64,000 nt of DNA, from positions 1 through 64,000 of the forward strand of contig CBDVCE010000013.1 in NCBI GenBank assembly GCA_965372405.1, given 5' to 3'. This document shows, in pieces, positions 35,471-45,448 of this stretch. Origin of the DNA: Sunxiuqinia sp965372405 (GTDB lineage Bacteria > Bacteroidota > Bacteroidia > Bacteroidales > Prolixibacteraceae). The position numbers and the translations under genes were made by a program. The notes beneath the pieces were generated by a model that saw only the letters and a list, made by a program, of their open reading frames with translations, was not told where the DNA came from and searched no databases. The first letter of the stretch is position 1. The number at the start of each line of letters is the position of its first letter.

Positions 35471-36850
35471 ATGGAAATTATAAAATATTTACGATATACA
35501 ATCCTGTTGCTTTTGGTAGTGTTTACATCATGCGATAAAATGCTTGATGTTGAATCAATAAACACAACCTCTCCGGAAGGATTTATAAAAGACAGGCAAA
35601 CGGCAACGAATGCCTTGGCAAGTGCCTATGCAATATCACGCCGTGCTGTTGCAAAAAATGGTTCATGGCTAGCATATTCTGATTTAAGGACGGGCAACTT
35701 AAAAATGAACAGCCGTACAGGTATTTATTTATCAAATCAAGACCTGAATACTTCCGATGCTGCAATTGAAACCATGAGAAATTGGAATTTCTTTTTGGAA
35801 GCAATAGCAGAATCAAACAGTTTAATTGAGAATATTGATAATGCAAGTAACTTTTTACAGGAAGATGAGTTGGATTCATACAAAGGACAAGCCTACTTCC
35901 TACGTGCATTAATGCATTTAAACATGACAGAGGTATGGGGCGACTGTCCTGTTGTTCTCAGCAGTAATGTTTCAACTGTCTCAAAATCATCAAAATCAGA
36001 TGTATTAAAAACAGTAATTGCCGATGCATTACAAGCAATTGAACTACTCCCTCTTACCCATACAGATAATAATGGAAATATCTATCGCTATTTCACAGTT
36101 AGGTATGCCAATAAAATTGCAGCAATAAGCCTGCTAATTAAAGCTTATGTTGCTGATGGTAATTATGCCGATGCGATAAAATGGCATCAAACTCTTGCAG
36201 TAGAAAATCGGGCCAGGATTTTTGAACTTGAAATTGGTAATAACCTTGCTGATATATATGATGGGGGTTCAAATGAAACCGTTTTTGGGTTTAGTTTGGG
36301 AGGAGATTATGGATATAATAACTCAAATCTATTTGGATGGGATATCTTTTTTAAAGGTGAAGAAAAGAAATACATCGAAGTAACCTCAGCTCAATACATT
36401 ACGGATTTGTACAATGAAGAGGATCTTCGTCTTAATAAGCTATTTAATGTAGAGGATGAAAGTGTTGAAATTCTCAAATACAGCAGTTCATTCCTTGTAA
36501 TCTTTCGTTTAACCGAAATTGATCTTCTGGCAGCCGAAGCATATTTCAAAACCGGTAACGAAGAAAAAGCACTTGCTATAATCAATAAACTTAAAGTAAG
36601 AGCTGGACTTGATGAAGAAAGTCTCGAAGGCGATGCTTTATGGAATGAAATCATGCAAGAGTTTGAACGTGAACTATTCGCCGAAGGAAAACTCTTTTTC
36701 CACTGGGATCGCTGGGGAGTGATTGCAGACAAAATTGAGACGATCTCGCAGGAACAATATGATGCAGGAATTGCCGTATGGCCAATTGCTGATGTGTGTT
36801 TCACATCAAACCCTGGCTTGAGTCAAAACCCTTATTGGTTAAATAATTAG
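35471..36850 (+). CDS. SusD/RagB-like surface lipoprotein (1)
   Basis: The 459-residue protein has a lipoprotein signal (LLLLVVFTSC, lipid cysteine about 21). SusD signatures are ATNALASAYAISRRAV, the TPR-like GQAYFLRALMHLNMTEVWGDCPVV, LAAEAYFKTGNEEKALAIINKLKVRAGL and the C-terminal ERELFAEGKLFFHWDRWG. It binds glycan at the cell surface and forms the lid of the SusC barrel. It is slightly short for the family. Confidence 0.93.
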   Translation: MEIIKYLRYTILLLLVVFTSCDKMLDVESINTTSPEGFIKDRQTATNALASAYAISRRAVAKNGSWLAYSDLRTGNLKMNSRTGIYLSNQDLNTSDAAIETMRNWNFFLEAIAESNSLIENIDNASNFLQEDELDSYKGQAYFLRALMHLNMTEVWGDCPVVLSSNVSTVSKSSKSDVLKTVIADALQAIELLPLTHTDNNGNIYRYFTVRYANKIAAISLLIKAYVADGNYADAIKWHQTLAVENRARIFELEIGNNLADIYDGGSNETVFGFSLGGDYGYNNSNLFGWDIFFKGEEKKYIEVTSAQYITDLYNEEDLRLNKLFNVEDESVEILKYSSSFLVIFRLTEIDLLAAEAYFKTGNEEKALAIINKLKVRAGLDEESLEGDALWNEIMQEFERELFAEGKLFFHWDRWGVIADKIETISQEQYDAGIAVWPIADVCFTSNPGLSQNPYWLNN

Positions 36851-36852
36851 AG

Positions 36853-37467
36853 ATGGATAGTATGAAAAAAATAAATAGAAAAATCAGTTACGCACTGATT
36901 TGTAGCTTGATAGCTATCTTGTTTACTTCTTGCTCTGATAAGGATTACTTTTTCGAAGAGAATATTCAGGTAACAAACAAAATAAGTACAGGAACTTATG
37001 AGTATTTGGCATCAATGCCTAATCAGTTTAGCCAGTTTGTTTCTGTAATTGACCTGACAAATTCGAAAGACCTTATCAATAGTGCCAATTATACAATTAT
37101 TGCACCTCAAAATTTCAGTATTGAACGATTTGTCTTTGAATATGGCAAAAAAGACATTACCGAGTTTTCGATGGATGAACTTGATGCACTATTAAAGAGA
37201 TATGTAATCAATACAAAAATTACTTCCGATGTTTTAGGCGATGCATTGCAAGTTGCCAGTGAAGGCGACCAAGAGCTCGTTTTTACAATTCGACAAGAGA
37301 ATTGGAAGGGAGTTGAAAATATTGGACCTGAATACATATCAATCGATAATTTGAAAGATATCGATGATGACAAGGACAACATCCGGGTAAAGGTTGTTAC
37401 CCCAGATCTTGAAACGTCAACAGGGATAGTTCAGGTTTTATCTAAGAATCACCTTTTTGGTTTTTAA
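36853..37467 (+). CDS. Fasciclin (FAS1) domain lipoprotein (1)
   Basis: This 204-residue lipoprotein (lipobox LFTSC, cysteine about 27; start at 36853 or 36862) has a single FAS1-like domain. TYEYLASMPNQFSQFVSVIDLTNSKDLI forms the first helices, NYTIIAPQNFSIERFV is the FxPTD-like H1 box, LLKRYVINTKI follows, and the end TGIVQVLSKNHLFGF is the H2 box. FAS1 domains mediate adhesion or ligand binding. Here it is the third member of a SusC-SusD-FAS1 triplet and probably sits on the surface complex (inference). Confidence 0.78.
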   Translation: MDSMKKINRKISYALICSLIAILFTSCSDKDYFFEENIQVTNKISTGTYEYLASMPNQFSQFVSVIDLTNSKDLINSANYTIIAPQNFSIERFVFEYGKKDITEFSMDELDALLKRYVINTKITSDVLGDALQVASEGDQELVFTIRQENWKGVENIGPEYISIDNLKDIDDDKDNIRVKVVTPDLETSTGIVQVLSKNHLFGF

Positions 37468-37484
37468 CAAATCACGAGATTATT

Positions 37485-40400
37485 ATGAAGAAAATATTTA
37501 TTCTAATATTGATAGTATTATCGTTTGGGCAAGCATTTGCACAATCCAGGCTCATTAAAGGGCGGATTACTGGTGCCGAAGACGATTTGCCTCTACCGGG
37601 TGTTTCTGTGATTATTGTAGGAACAACCAAAGGTACGGCAACGAATATGGACGGAGAGTATTCATTACAAGTGGATAAAGGTGAAGATGCACTGAAATTC
37701 ACATTTATTGGATATGAATCTCAGGAAGTTAAGATTGGCAATATGAGCCAGATTAACATTGCATTATCCGAATCAAAACAGCAATTGGACGAAGTAATGG
37801 TTGTTGGGTATGGTAAACAGACACGACGAGAGGTCGTTGGTTCTATTAAAAGTGTAAATGTCGAAGAACTTGCAGAGAGTGTACCAGCCGTAAGTGTTGA
37901 ATCATTACTGCAAGGACAAATTGCCGGTGTAAACATTCAGATGAATTCTGGAGAACCAGGAGCCTCTCCTATTATTATGGTTCGTGGACTTGGTAAAATA
38001 TCGCGAACAGATAGAGATGTGACAAGTGCTCCTCTTTTTGTTGTAGATGAAGTTCCATTTATATCGAATGATGCAGGTGGTTCAAATGTCTTAGCTGATA
38101 TTGACCCTAATGACATTGCCAATATAACTGTTCTGAAAGATGCATCAGCCGCTGCAATTTATGGATCAAGGGCTCTTAATGGAGTTATCATGATTACCAC
38201 TAAAAAAGGTAAATCGGGCCGTCCGCAAGTAACTATAAGCACAAAAGCAGGTTTTAACTTTCCTGGGTCAAGGTTACCAACAATTGGAGGTAGCCTGGAG
38301 CGCCAACGCAAAATAGCGCTTTATGATCGATTTGACCCAGACCGTGAACTGCCAAGCATCTTGTCAGATAGTATTTCACCATACTACAATAACTCTACAG
38401 ACTGGCAAGATGAGAAATATCGTGTATCTGCCTACCAGTCCTATAATGCAGCAATACGTGGTGCTGGAGACTTTGGTAATTACTCGATAAGTATTGGACA
38501 TTTAAACAATAAAGGTACCGTTGTTAATACAGGTTATCAACGTAATAACATTATGGTTCGTAACTCAATTTATGCATTAAATAAAAAGTTGAGTATTAAC
38601 TCTGCAATTGCATTTACCCGTACTAATAATACTAAAAGGGTAAGTATCTCTGAACCTTCGTTGACAAGTTCACTTCTTGCTCCTATTCATTCAGATATAT
38701 ATAAAGGTTTTGATGAAGTTGAAAAGTCGGAGAATACGGATATAAGAGACAGGTTTATGGCCAATGTATTGTTCAAATACTATATTAGTCCAGCTTTAAA
38801 TCTTGAATCAAAACTAAGTATTAACTTTTCAAGAGAAGTTGATTCTAAATATTTTCCAGCACAAATTGTTCCTTCATTAGATCCAGAAGATTATCCTTCA
38901 TCAACTGAGTCTGACGAGTTTGATGGTCGTAATTACCTGATGGAGAATGTTCTTAGCTATATGAAAATCTTCAAGGATAAACACTTCCTTACTTTAATGG
39001 CTGGGCAAAGTATGGAGTTAAATGAAAGTCTTGGCACTTATGTAGGTGGAATGAAAGTTCAATCATTTTCCCAAACAGTTAATTGGCCAAAACTTATCTC
39101 CACTGGAGACAGTGACTACGAAGCTTATGGAATGTTATCCTACTATTCTCGTTTAACTTATAAGTTTAAAGAGAAATATATTTTCAATGGATCAATCCGT
39201 ACCGATGGTTCTTCAAAATTTGGAGAAGGTAACAAATGGGGAGTCTTCCCATCAATAGGTGTTGGTTATGTTTTATCCCATGAACCATTTTTAAAGGATA
39301 ATCCAGTATTTAATTTTATCAAGTTCAGAGCCAGTTATGGTGTTGTTGGAGGACAATTTAATGAAAACTACCTTGCACAGGGAGTTATGCAGTCATCCTC
39401 AAACTATATTGGTGGAACCGGATTCACTCCAAGTTGGAATAAAGGATTTAGAAATAAAAACCTTACCTGGGAGCAATCAAAAACCTGGAACTTTGGTTTA
39501 GATCTTACATTGTTTAAAGAGCGAATTGATGTGACACTGGATGTTTATAAACGTACAGTTGAAGGAAACCTTATGGATATTGCTCTTTCAAATACATCCG
39601 GTTATGTTGATGTTTTTAGAAATGCAGCAGACATTGTCAATCAAGGTATTGAGCTAACGTTTGAGACTGTAAACTTTGAAACCAAAAACTTCAGGTGGGA
39701 AACAAATCTAAACTTTTCCAATAACGATAACTACGTAAAAACAATTTATGGTGGCGATGAAGATATCATACGTGATTTATCATCAATTATTCGTGTAGGA
39801 AAGCCCGCAAATGGTTTATTTTTCTTTAAAGGGAAAGGGATTATTCAAGGTTATGATGAGATTCCGGTAAACCCACAAAATGGTAGGCCATTAACAGGCA
39901 TTGATGGTGAAACACTAGAATTAGGGGATAAATTGTATGAAGATGTAAATAAAGATTACAAATTAGATTACCGTGATCGGGTATATGCAGGTAGTCCAAA
40001 TCCAACTATTGTAGGTGGTTTTAATAATCAGATTTATTATAAGAGTTTCTATTTGTACTTAAACACTGCATTCATTTTTAATCGTGATGTTGTGAATTCC
40101 TCTCAACTTAGTCGGATGGGCTTGGAAAGCGGATTTGCGGGTGATAGTTTCCCAAATCTTGATGGATTCCAGATTTGGAATAAACCGAATGACACTGCTC
40201 AATTCCCATCTATTAATCCTTGGAACCAAAGAGCACAGGCATATTCAAATGACTCAGATTACATTGAAGACGGTTCGTACTTTAAAATTAGGAGTTTAAC
40301 ACTAGGTTATAATTTCAGTAGAAATTCATTGAAAAGTGTAAACATGAGGAACCTTAGGGTTTATGTGACATTATCAAACCTACATACGTTCCAATCCTAC

Positions 40401-40502
40401 AGTGGTCCTGATGCTGAAATGATTTCAAGTTCAGGTTACGATACTTCTTCCGGTTATCCTGCACCATTTACAGTTATTGGAGGTATATCAATTGGTTTAT
40501 AA
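37485..40502 (+). CDS. SusC-like TonB-linked receptor (long form)
   Basis: This 1005-residue protein has a signal peptide, then a carboxypeptidase-regulatory-like domain (KGRITGAEDDLPLPGVSVIIVGTTKGTATNMDGEYSL, about 25-105), the TonB-box-like junction QLDEVMVVGYGKQTRREVVGS, a plug (ITVLKDASAAAIYGSRALNGVIMITTKKG) and a barrel ending in a SusC-type C terminus. It is complete. The SusD partner starts 9 bases downstream. Confidence 0.96.
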   Translation: MKKIFILILIVLSFGQAFAQSRLIKGRITGAEDDLPLPGVSVIIVGTTKGTATNMDGEYSLQVDKGEDALKFTFIGYESQEVKIGNMSQINIALSESKQQLDEVMVVGYGKQTRREVVGSIKSVNVEELAESVPAVSVESLLQGQIAGVNIQMNSGEPGASPIIMVRGLGKISRTDRDVTSAPLFVVDEVPFISNDAGGSNVLADIDPNDIANITVLKDASAAAIYGSRALNGVIMITTKKGKSGRPQVTISTKAGFNFPGSRLPTIGGSLERQRKIALYDRFDPDRELPSILSDSISPYYNNSTDWQDEKYRVSAYQSYNAAIRGAGDFGNYSISIGHLNNKGTVVNTGYQRNNIMVRNSIYALNKKLSINSAIAFTRTNNTKRVSISEPSLTSSLLAPIHSDIYKGFDEVEKSENTDIRDRFMANVLFKYYISPALNLESKLSINFSREVDSKYFPAQIVPSLDPEDYPSSTESDEFDGRNYLMENVLSYMKIFKDKHFLTLMAGQSMELNESLGTYVGGMKVQSFSQTVNWPKLISTGDSDYEAYGMLSYYSRLTYKFKEKYIFNGSIRTDGSSKFGEGNKWGVFPSIGVGYVLSHEPFLKDNPVFNFIKFRASYGVVGGQFNENYLAQGVMQSSSNYIGGTGFTPSWNKGFRNKNLTWEQSKTWNFGLDLTLFKERIDVTLDVYKRTVEGNLMDIALSNTSGYVDVFRNAADIVNQGIELTFETVNFETKNFRWETNLNFSNNDNYVKTIYGGDEDIIRDLSSIIRVGKPANGLFFFKGKGIIQGYDEIPVNPQNGRPLTGIDGETLELGDKLYEDVNKDYKLDYRDRVYAGSPNPTIVGGFNNQIYYKSFYLYLNTAFIFNRDVVNSSQLSRMGLESGFAGDSFPNLDGFQIWNKPNDTAQFPSINPWNQRAQAYSNDSDYIEDGSYFKIRSLTLGYNFSRNSLKSVNMRNLRVYVTLSNLHTFQSYSGPDAEMISSSGYDTSSGYPAPFTVIGGISIGL

Positions 40503-40511
40503 ATCAGAATT

Positions 40512-42029
40512 ATGAAAAGAATATTGACTAAAATATTAATAATTGTTACAGTTGCGGTGTTCATAGTCACCGGCTGTACTGATGAGCTTTTAGAACAAGA
40601 ACCTAGACATACGGTTACTTATAAGCTCTTTTGGAAAACTAATCGCGATGTTGAAGCGGCTCTTAATGGAATGTACTCACTGGTAAAGAGTTCATATAAT
40701 GGTTTGACACGAAATGATGTACCAAATTCAAGACGTTGGGGATCATGGGGTGATTATATCATTTATGGTGAAGTGCGATCAGGAGACTGGATCACTCCGA
40801 ATAATGATAGTGACTGGAAAAACATCATGAAAAATAACCTTCGTGCTTTCCCAGCTCTTCAGGATTTGCAGAATTGGCGACTTTACTTCCGAACCATCGA
40901 ACAGGCAAATCAAATTATTACACATGTGCCTGAGATGACTTCTAACATTACTGAGGAAGAGAAAAAGCTGGCCATATCTCAAGCTCTTTTTGCTCGTGCA
41001 TTTATCCATTTTCATATGACCCGAATTTGGGGTGATGTTCCTATAAATCTGGAAATTGAAAATGTAGTGCCCTTAGAGAGACAGAAAAAAGAGGTAGTTT
41101 GGGCTACATGTGTTGATGACCTTACGCAAGCACTTGAGGGTCTACCAGAACGTTATTTTGTAGATGGATCTACTGGAGCAGTTGATAACATCAAAACACG
41201 TTGTTATGCAACAAAAGGTGCAGCATGGGCTTTATTGGCTCATATCCATATGTGGCAAAAAGAATATCAAAAAACAGTTGATGTTATTGATAAACTTGAA
41301 GTAACTGGCTTATACCGTCTATTAGATGGGTCACAGTACCGCACAATTTTCGACGAGGGCTTATCGGATGAAGGTATCTTCGAAATCTTTTATGATTTCA
41401 ATTATGGTGAATATGAAACCTATTATGGTTCTGCATTAACCTGGTATTTTATTCGTCCATTTACTACTCGAACAGAACTCTCATTTTCAGTTGCAAAATC
41501 AAAAATTATGGAAATCTTCCATTATGAGAATGATGCGCGTGTAGCAGAATTTTTCATGAGTATTGATGAAGTAACACACACACCTATGCCTGGTGCACTT
41601 GATGGTGAAGAAGATGGGATAATGTTTGCCAAGTTCAGAAAGGAACCAAATGAATCTTATCTATTCGATAACAATGTTATCATCTGGCGTTATTCAGAAA
41701 TATTATTATTGAAGGCCGAAGCTGAAGCGAATATAGGAAATTCGGACAAAGCGCTTGAATACCTAAACCAAATACGTGATCGTGCTGGCATTGCACAATT
41801 TAACACTTCAGACAAGACTGTGCTAATTGAAGAAATTATGCAGGAAAGACGTAGAGAGCTAATTGGAGAATATCAACGTTTTTATGATTTACTCCGCTTA
41901 GGTTGGATTCATAAATTTAACACGTTTGTTACTGAAGCTGACGAATTGAACGGTGGTGGTTACTGGCCAGTACACGATGAAGCATTTTTACAAAATCCTC
42001 AAATGGAGCAGAACTCATTCTGGGAATAA
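40512..42029 (+). CDS. SusD/RagB-like surface lipoprotein (2)
   Basis: The 505-residue protein has a lipobox IVTGC (cysteine about 22). Signatures are NRDVEAALNGMYSLVKS, LFARAFIHFHMTRIWGDVPIN, RYSEILLLKAEAEANIGNSDKALEYLNQIRDRAG and the C-terminal IMQERRRELIGEYQRFYDLLRLG. It is a typical SusD of normal length and partner of the long SusC. Confidence 0.95.
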   Translation: MKRILTKILIIVTVAVFIVTGCTDELLEQEPRHTVTYKLFWKTNRDVEAALNGMYSLVKSSYNGLTRNDVPNSRRWGSWGDYIIYGEVRSGDWITPNNDSDWKNIMKNNLRAFPALQDLQNWRLYFRTIEQANQIITHVPEMTSNITEEEKKLAISQALFARAFIHFHMTRIWGDVPINLEIENVVPLERQKKEVVWATCVDDLTQALEGLPERYFVDGSTGAVDNIKTRCYATKGAAWALLAHIHMWQKEYQKTVDVIDKLEVTGLYRLLDGSQYRTIFDEGLSDEGIFEIFYDFNYGEYETYYGSALTWYFIRPFTTRTELSFSVAKSKIMEIFHYENDARVAEFFMSIDEVTHTPMPGALDGEEDGIMFAKFRKEPNESYLFDNNVIIWRYSEILLLKAEAEANIGNSDKALEYLNQIRDRAGIAQFNTSDKTVLIEEIMQERRRELIGEYQRFYDLLRLGWIHKFNTFVTEADELNGGGYWPVHDEAFLQNPQMEQNSFWE

Positions 42030-42041
42030 AAAATTGAAATT

Positions 42042-42653
42042 ATGAAAAATGTATTAATAGCAATTATACTTTTAATAATTATCCTCCCATCATGCGAAGA
42101 AGACTATTTTCTAGATGGAGGATTAGCAAATGGTGAATTAAACATGTCAACCTATGATTTTATAAAATCAAGGCCCGATATGTTTGAAAAGCTACTATGG
42201 ATTATTGATAACAATAACCTGAAGGATAAGATCAACAAAGAAGGGAGTACCTTTTTCCCTCCTCAGGATGGATCTATTGTAGCTTATCTTGAAGCCAGAC
42301 AAGTGGAATCTGTTCAGCTAGAGAAATTACCTCAAGCTGAAATTGACACCTTGGCAATGAATGTAGAGTTGTACTTATTTCCTTTTGAGGTTATGCGTAA
42401 AGATCTTTCAACAAACATGAAAGAGTATGTATCTATTAACGATAACCTAATGGGCATAACTTTATTTGTACAACCATATCAGGAGATTCCAGGGTTTGGG
42501 CCTTCTCATATCATTCTAACTGGTCCGGTTCGACCTGTAAAAGATTCTCAAACGGGTATTAGAAGGGCTGCTATTGTAGCTACTTCTGATTTAGAATCTA
42601 CTAACGGGGTAGTACATGTATTAAAGCATACCGGGCATATATTCGGTTTTTAA
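42042..42653 (+). CDS. Fasciclin (FAS1) domain lipoprotein (2)
   Basis: This 203-residue lipoprotein (ILPSC, cysteine about 18) has the FAS1-like pattern MSTYDFIKSRPDMFEKLLWIIDNNNLKD, then STFFPPQDGSIVAYL, and the H2 box end TNGVVHVLKHTGHIFGF. The ending parallels that of the first FAS1 protein (GIVQVL...LFGF), which supports a duplicated SusC-SusD-FAS1 module. Sequence between the boxes is divergent, so the duplication is old or the copies were recruited separately. Confidence 0.75.
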   Translation: MKNVLIAIILLIIILPSCEEDYFLDGGLANGELNMSTYDFIKSRPDMFEKLLWIIDNNNLKDKINKEGSTFFPPQDGSIVAYLEARQVESVQLEKLPQAEIDTLAMNVELYLFPFEVMRKDLSTNMKEYVSINDNLMGITLFVQPYQEIPGFGPSHIILTGPVRPVKDSQTGIRRAAIVATSDLESTNGVVHVLKHTGHIFGF

Positions 42654-42682
42654 CATTCTGAAAATCATTAAAAAATAATCAG

Positions 42683-43531
42683 ATGAAATTAAAAAATATA
42701 ACATATACCCTACTAATAGCCATTTTGCTTTTAGCAACATTTACTGGCTGTCAAGAGGATATTAAAGTCGGGACTCTCTCGGTGGACATGAAGTATTTTG
42801 ATAAGAAACAGGAGACTACAGTTGGTTTTTCAGGGGAGTTTGGAAGCTTCTACTTCTCAAAGTCTTCATTACCTATTGAGTTTTCTATTGAAAATGTGAC
42901 TGAAGAAGGTGGAGGTTCCATCAAAGAACTCAGCGATATGGTTCGTATTTCAATTTACGATCAGATAGTTGTTAGTGGCGACAGTGATGCCGCTAAAGAA
43001 ATGAAAAATGATTCAATTGATGTACCTGCTGTAGAGATAGATAAATATACTGGTGAGCTTATCGTTCACAATAACAATAAAGTTTTACCAGGCACTTATC
43101 ATTTCAATGTAGGTCTTAGCAATGTATCTGGATTCAAAGTTCTGGAGGATGCCTTAATTCTAAAGATGAACGCATTTACTATGCCTTGGTTTAGTACTGA
43201 CCTAGGGGGGAAACCTGAAATCAATTACCTAGGTGCAAGTCCTGAGCAAATTGTGTTTAAAATTTACAGATACAATATTGAAACTAAGGTTTTTGACATG
43301 CTTTCAACTGTTGATCATTTCTTTATTAAAAGATCAGATTTTGAAGGAAATGATCATTCGTACATCCTGGAGGACACTCATCATGCGGGTGAAACCTGGC
43401 AAGTTCAATTTCCAATAAGCTTTGATGGAAGTTTTTATGACATTGAAGATGGAAGTTATAAAGACAAAGGTGGTGCTGAGATTGATTTTGGGCAGCCTGG
43501 GAATTATGAAGTAAAAATATTCGTGAAATAA
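42683..43531 (+). CDS. Locus lipoprotein, unrecognised
   Basis: The 282-residue protein has a lipobox TFTGC (cysteine about 23). The mature part is rich in beta-strand sequence, with an N-terminal half that could be an Ig-like domain (TLSVDMKYFDKKQETTVGFSGEFGSFYFSKSSLPIEFSIEN) followed by YHFNVGLSNVSGFKVLED, and a second beta domain. No catalytic motif is seen. Position in the locus between FAS1 and LamG proteins suggests a surface glycan-binding or structural role (inference). Confidence 0.65.
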   Translation: MKLKNITYTLLIAILLLATFTGCQEDIKVGTLSVDMKYFDKKQETTVGFSGEFGSFYFSKSSLPIEFSIENVTEEGGGSIKELSDMVRISIYDQIVVSGDSDAAKEMKNDSIDVPAVEIDKYTGELIVHNNNKVLPGTYHFNVGLSNVSGFKVLEDALILKMNAFTMPWFSTDLGGKPEINYLGASPEQIVFKIYRYNIETKVFDMLSTVDHFFIKRSDFEGNDHSYILEDTHHAGETWQVQFPISFDGSFYDIEDGSYKDKGGAEIDFGQPGNYEVKIFVK

Positions 43532-43545
43532 TAAACTATTTCGTT

Positions 43546-45429
43546 ATGAATTTAATTTATAAAAAATTACATATCCTAATATTCATCTTCCTCTTTAGCT
43601 ACATTGCTATGGGGAGTGAAAACAGGACATTGATTATCTGTATAGACGGATGTAACTCTACTGTTGTAGATTACGCCTACACTCCTACAGTGCAGGCACT
43701 AATCGACAATTCAACGTTCTCTACTAAAGTACAATTAAGAGGAAATGCATATCCTACTTCAGGATGGGCTTCCCTACTAACCGGAGCATATTCCATCAAT
43801 CATGGGGTTGAGAAAGACAGTATTTGGGATGATAACAAGTTTGACGAATACCCATTACTTTTTGACCGAATTAGAACGGAGACTCCTGAGAAAAAAACAC
43901 GAGCTGTTGTTTGTAATGAGATCTTGTATGAGATCGTACAATCTGCTGATAATTTTGAATTATTAGATGATGATGACTTGGTGGAAAGTGCAGTTCTTAA
44001 TTATCTGAATTCGGATATTGAAACCAATCTTTACTTTGTTGAATTTGAAGGTGTTTTTGAAGCAGGTAGAACTTATGGTTTTGATGATGCAAGAATTGAA
44101 TATGTTAAAGCATTTCAACGGATTGATGAACGGATTGGAAATTTTATGCAAGCAATCCAGAACCGTCCTGAATATGACAATGAAAATTGGACTATCATGC
44201 TTACTTCAAATCATGGTGGAAATATTGATGGAACATATGGTGGTGACTCTAAAAGTGAAACAACCATACCTCTTATTATAAGCGGCGACGGTATTGACAA
44301 CCGAAACTTGGCCTCGGGTTTATCAGATGCCAAGCCTGACAAAGACAACAGTATCCAGTTTGAACCGGAGAATACTAAAGACTTCCGTTATGTCATGATC
44401 AAAAAGACAGGAACAAAGTTGGAAGAAATGCTTGATTTCACTGTTGAATTTAAAGTTTATGCGAACGACTGGACCAGCGATCCAAGTATTATTGGAGACA
44501 AAGACTGGGGTTCTGGTGGAAATCCAGGATGGACAGTGGCTCGTCGTGGTAGTGCTTATAAATTTAACCATGCAAGTGTGAAACGTTCTCGTATCGACTT
44601 GAATGGTGGAGGAACAATTGCAGATGGTGACTGGCATCATGTAGCAATTACATTTGATCCTACAGGATATTGCAGAATGTATACCGATGGTGAATTATCT
44701 GAAGAAAAGCCGATGTCATACATTGATGATGATGAATTTAAGTCACCTTTCGATTATCTGGCAATTGGAAATGAAGGAACTCTAACGTACAATAACTGGA
44801 AAGGTATTATTGATGAAGTACGGATATGGGATGTTCCATTATCTGCAGAAACCGTTATTGAATATTATAAGAAAGATAATATTGAAAGATTAGATCATCC
44901 AAACATTGACGATCTTCTTGCTTATTACAAGATGAATGAAACGACCGAGGCAGATGGTAGCAAAGTGTATGACCATAGTGGAAATGATTACCATGGTACA
45001 CTAGTAAAAGGGAATCGAGTATATGTTGCACCACTTAAACTTACAGATATTCATCCTACCGTAATTGACCAATTTGGTGGATCTGTTCAGAATGAATGGA
45101 AGCTAAATGGCGATATCGTTAAAAATGATGTCCGTTTTATTCTTGGTGAAGAAGCTGCCAATGCAATAAGCACTGTGGGGAGTCATTACCCCAACCCTAT
45201 TCGTTCATCCGAATTACTAAACGTAATCATTCCTGAGTCATTTGACCAAATGAGCAATGTAGATCTTAAAGTGCTCGACATTAATGGTTCAATATACCAA
45301 AATAAGGAAGTGACATTGTTGGGAAATGGAACTTACAAACTAAAAACCGAAGGATTAAAAAGTGGATATTACATCTATAGTATCCGTTCTGGAAATAAAT
45401 ACTTGCTTGGTAAATTTCAGGTAAGGTAA
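43546..45429 (+). CDS. Degenerate phosphodiesterase-fold + LamG + T9SS sorting protein
   Basis: This 627-residue protein has a signal peptide (1-23), an alkaline phosphatase/nucleotide pyrophosphatase-like domain (about 25-250), a LamG jellyroll (about 265-480, with GDKDWGSGGNPGW) and a T9SS type A sorting domain (about 548-627, YPNPIRSSELLNV ... SGYYIYSIRSGNKYLLGKFQV). Compared with the paralogue at 49294, the nucleophile position reads PTSGW rather than SGPSW, and metal ligands are replaced: D168 by F171, H172 by R175, D219 by N222, and the GHGHGG histidines by DGTYGG. It is probably a secreted, non-catalytic binder (inference). Confidence 0.8.
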   Translation: MNLIYKKLHILIFIFLFSYIAMGSENRTLIICIDGCNSTVVDYAYTPTVQALIDNSTFSTKVQLRGNAYPTSGWASLLTGAYSINHGVEKDSIWDDNKFDEYPLLFDRIRTETPEKKTRAVVCNEILYEIVQSADNFELLDDDDLVESAVLNYLNSDIETNLYFVEFEGVFEAGRTYGFDDARIEYVKAFQRIDERIGNFMQAIQNRPEYDNENWTIMLTSNHGGNIDGTYGGDSKSETTIPLIISGDGIDNRNLASGLSDAKPDKDNSIQFEPENTKDFRYVMIKKTGTKLEEMLDFTVEFKVYANDWTSDPSIIGDKDWGSGGNPGWTVARRGSAYKFNHASVKRSRIDLNGGGTIADGDWHHVAITFDPTGYCRMYTDGELSEEKPMSYIDDDEFKSPFDYLAIGNEGTLTYNNWKGIIDEVRIWDVPLSAETVIEYYKKDNIERLDHPNIDDLLAYYKMNETTEADGSKVYDHSGNDYHGTLVKGNRVYVAPLKLTDIHPTVIDQFGGSVQNEWKLNGDIVKNDVRFILGEEAANAISTVGSHYPNPIRSSELLNVIIPESFDQMSNVDLKVLDINGSIYQNKEVTLLGNGTYKLKTEGLKSGYYIYSIRSGNKYLLGKFQVR

Positions 45430-45448
45430 TTTGATTAATAATTAAATT

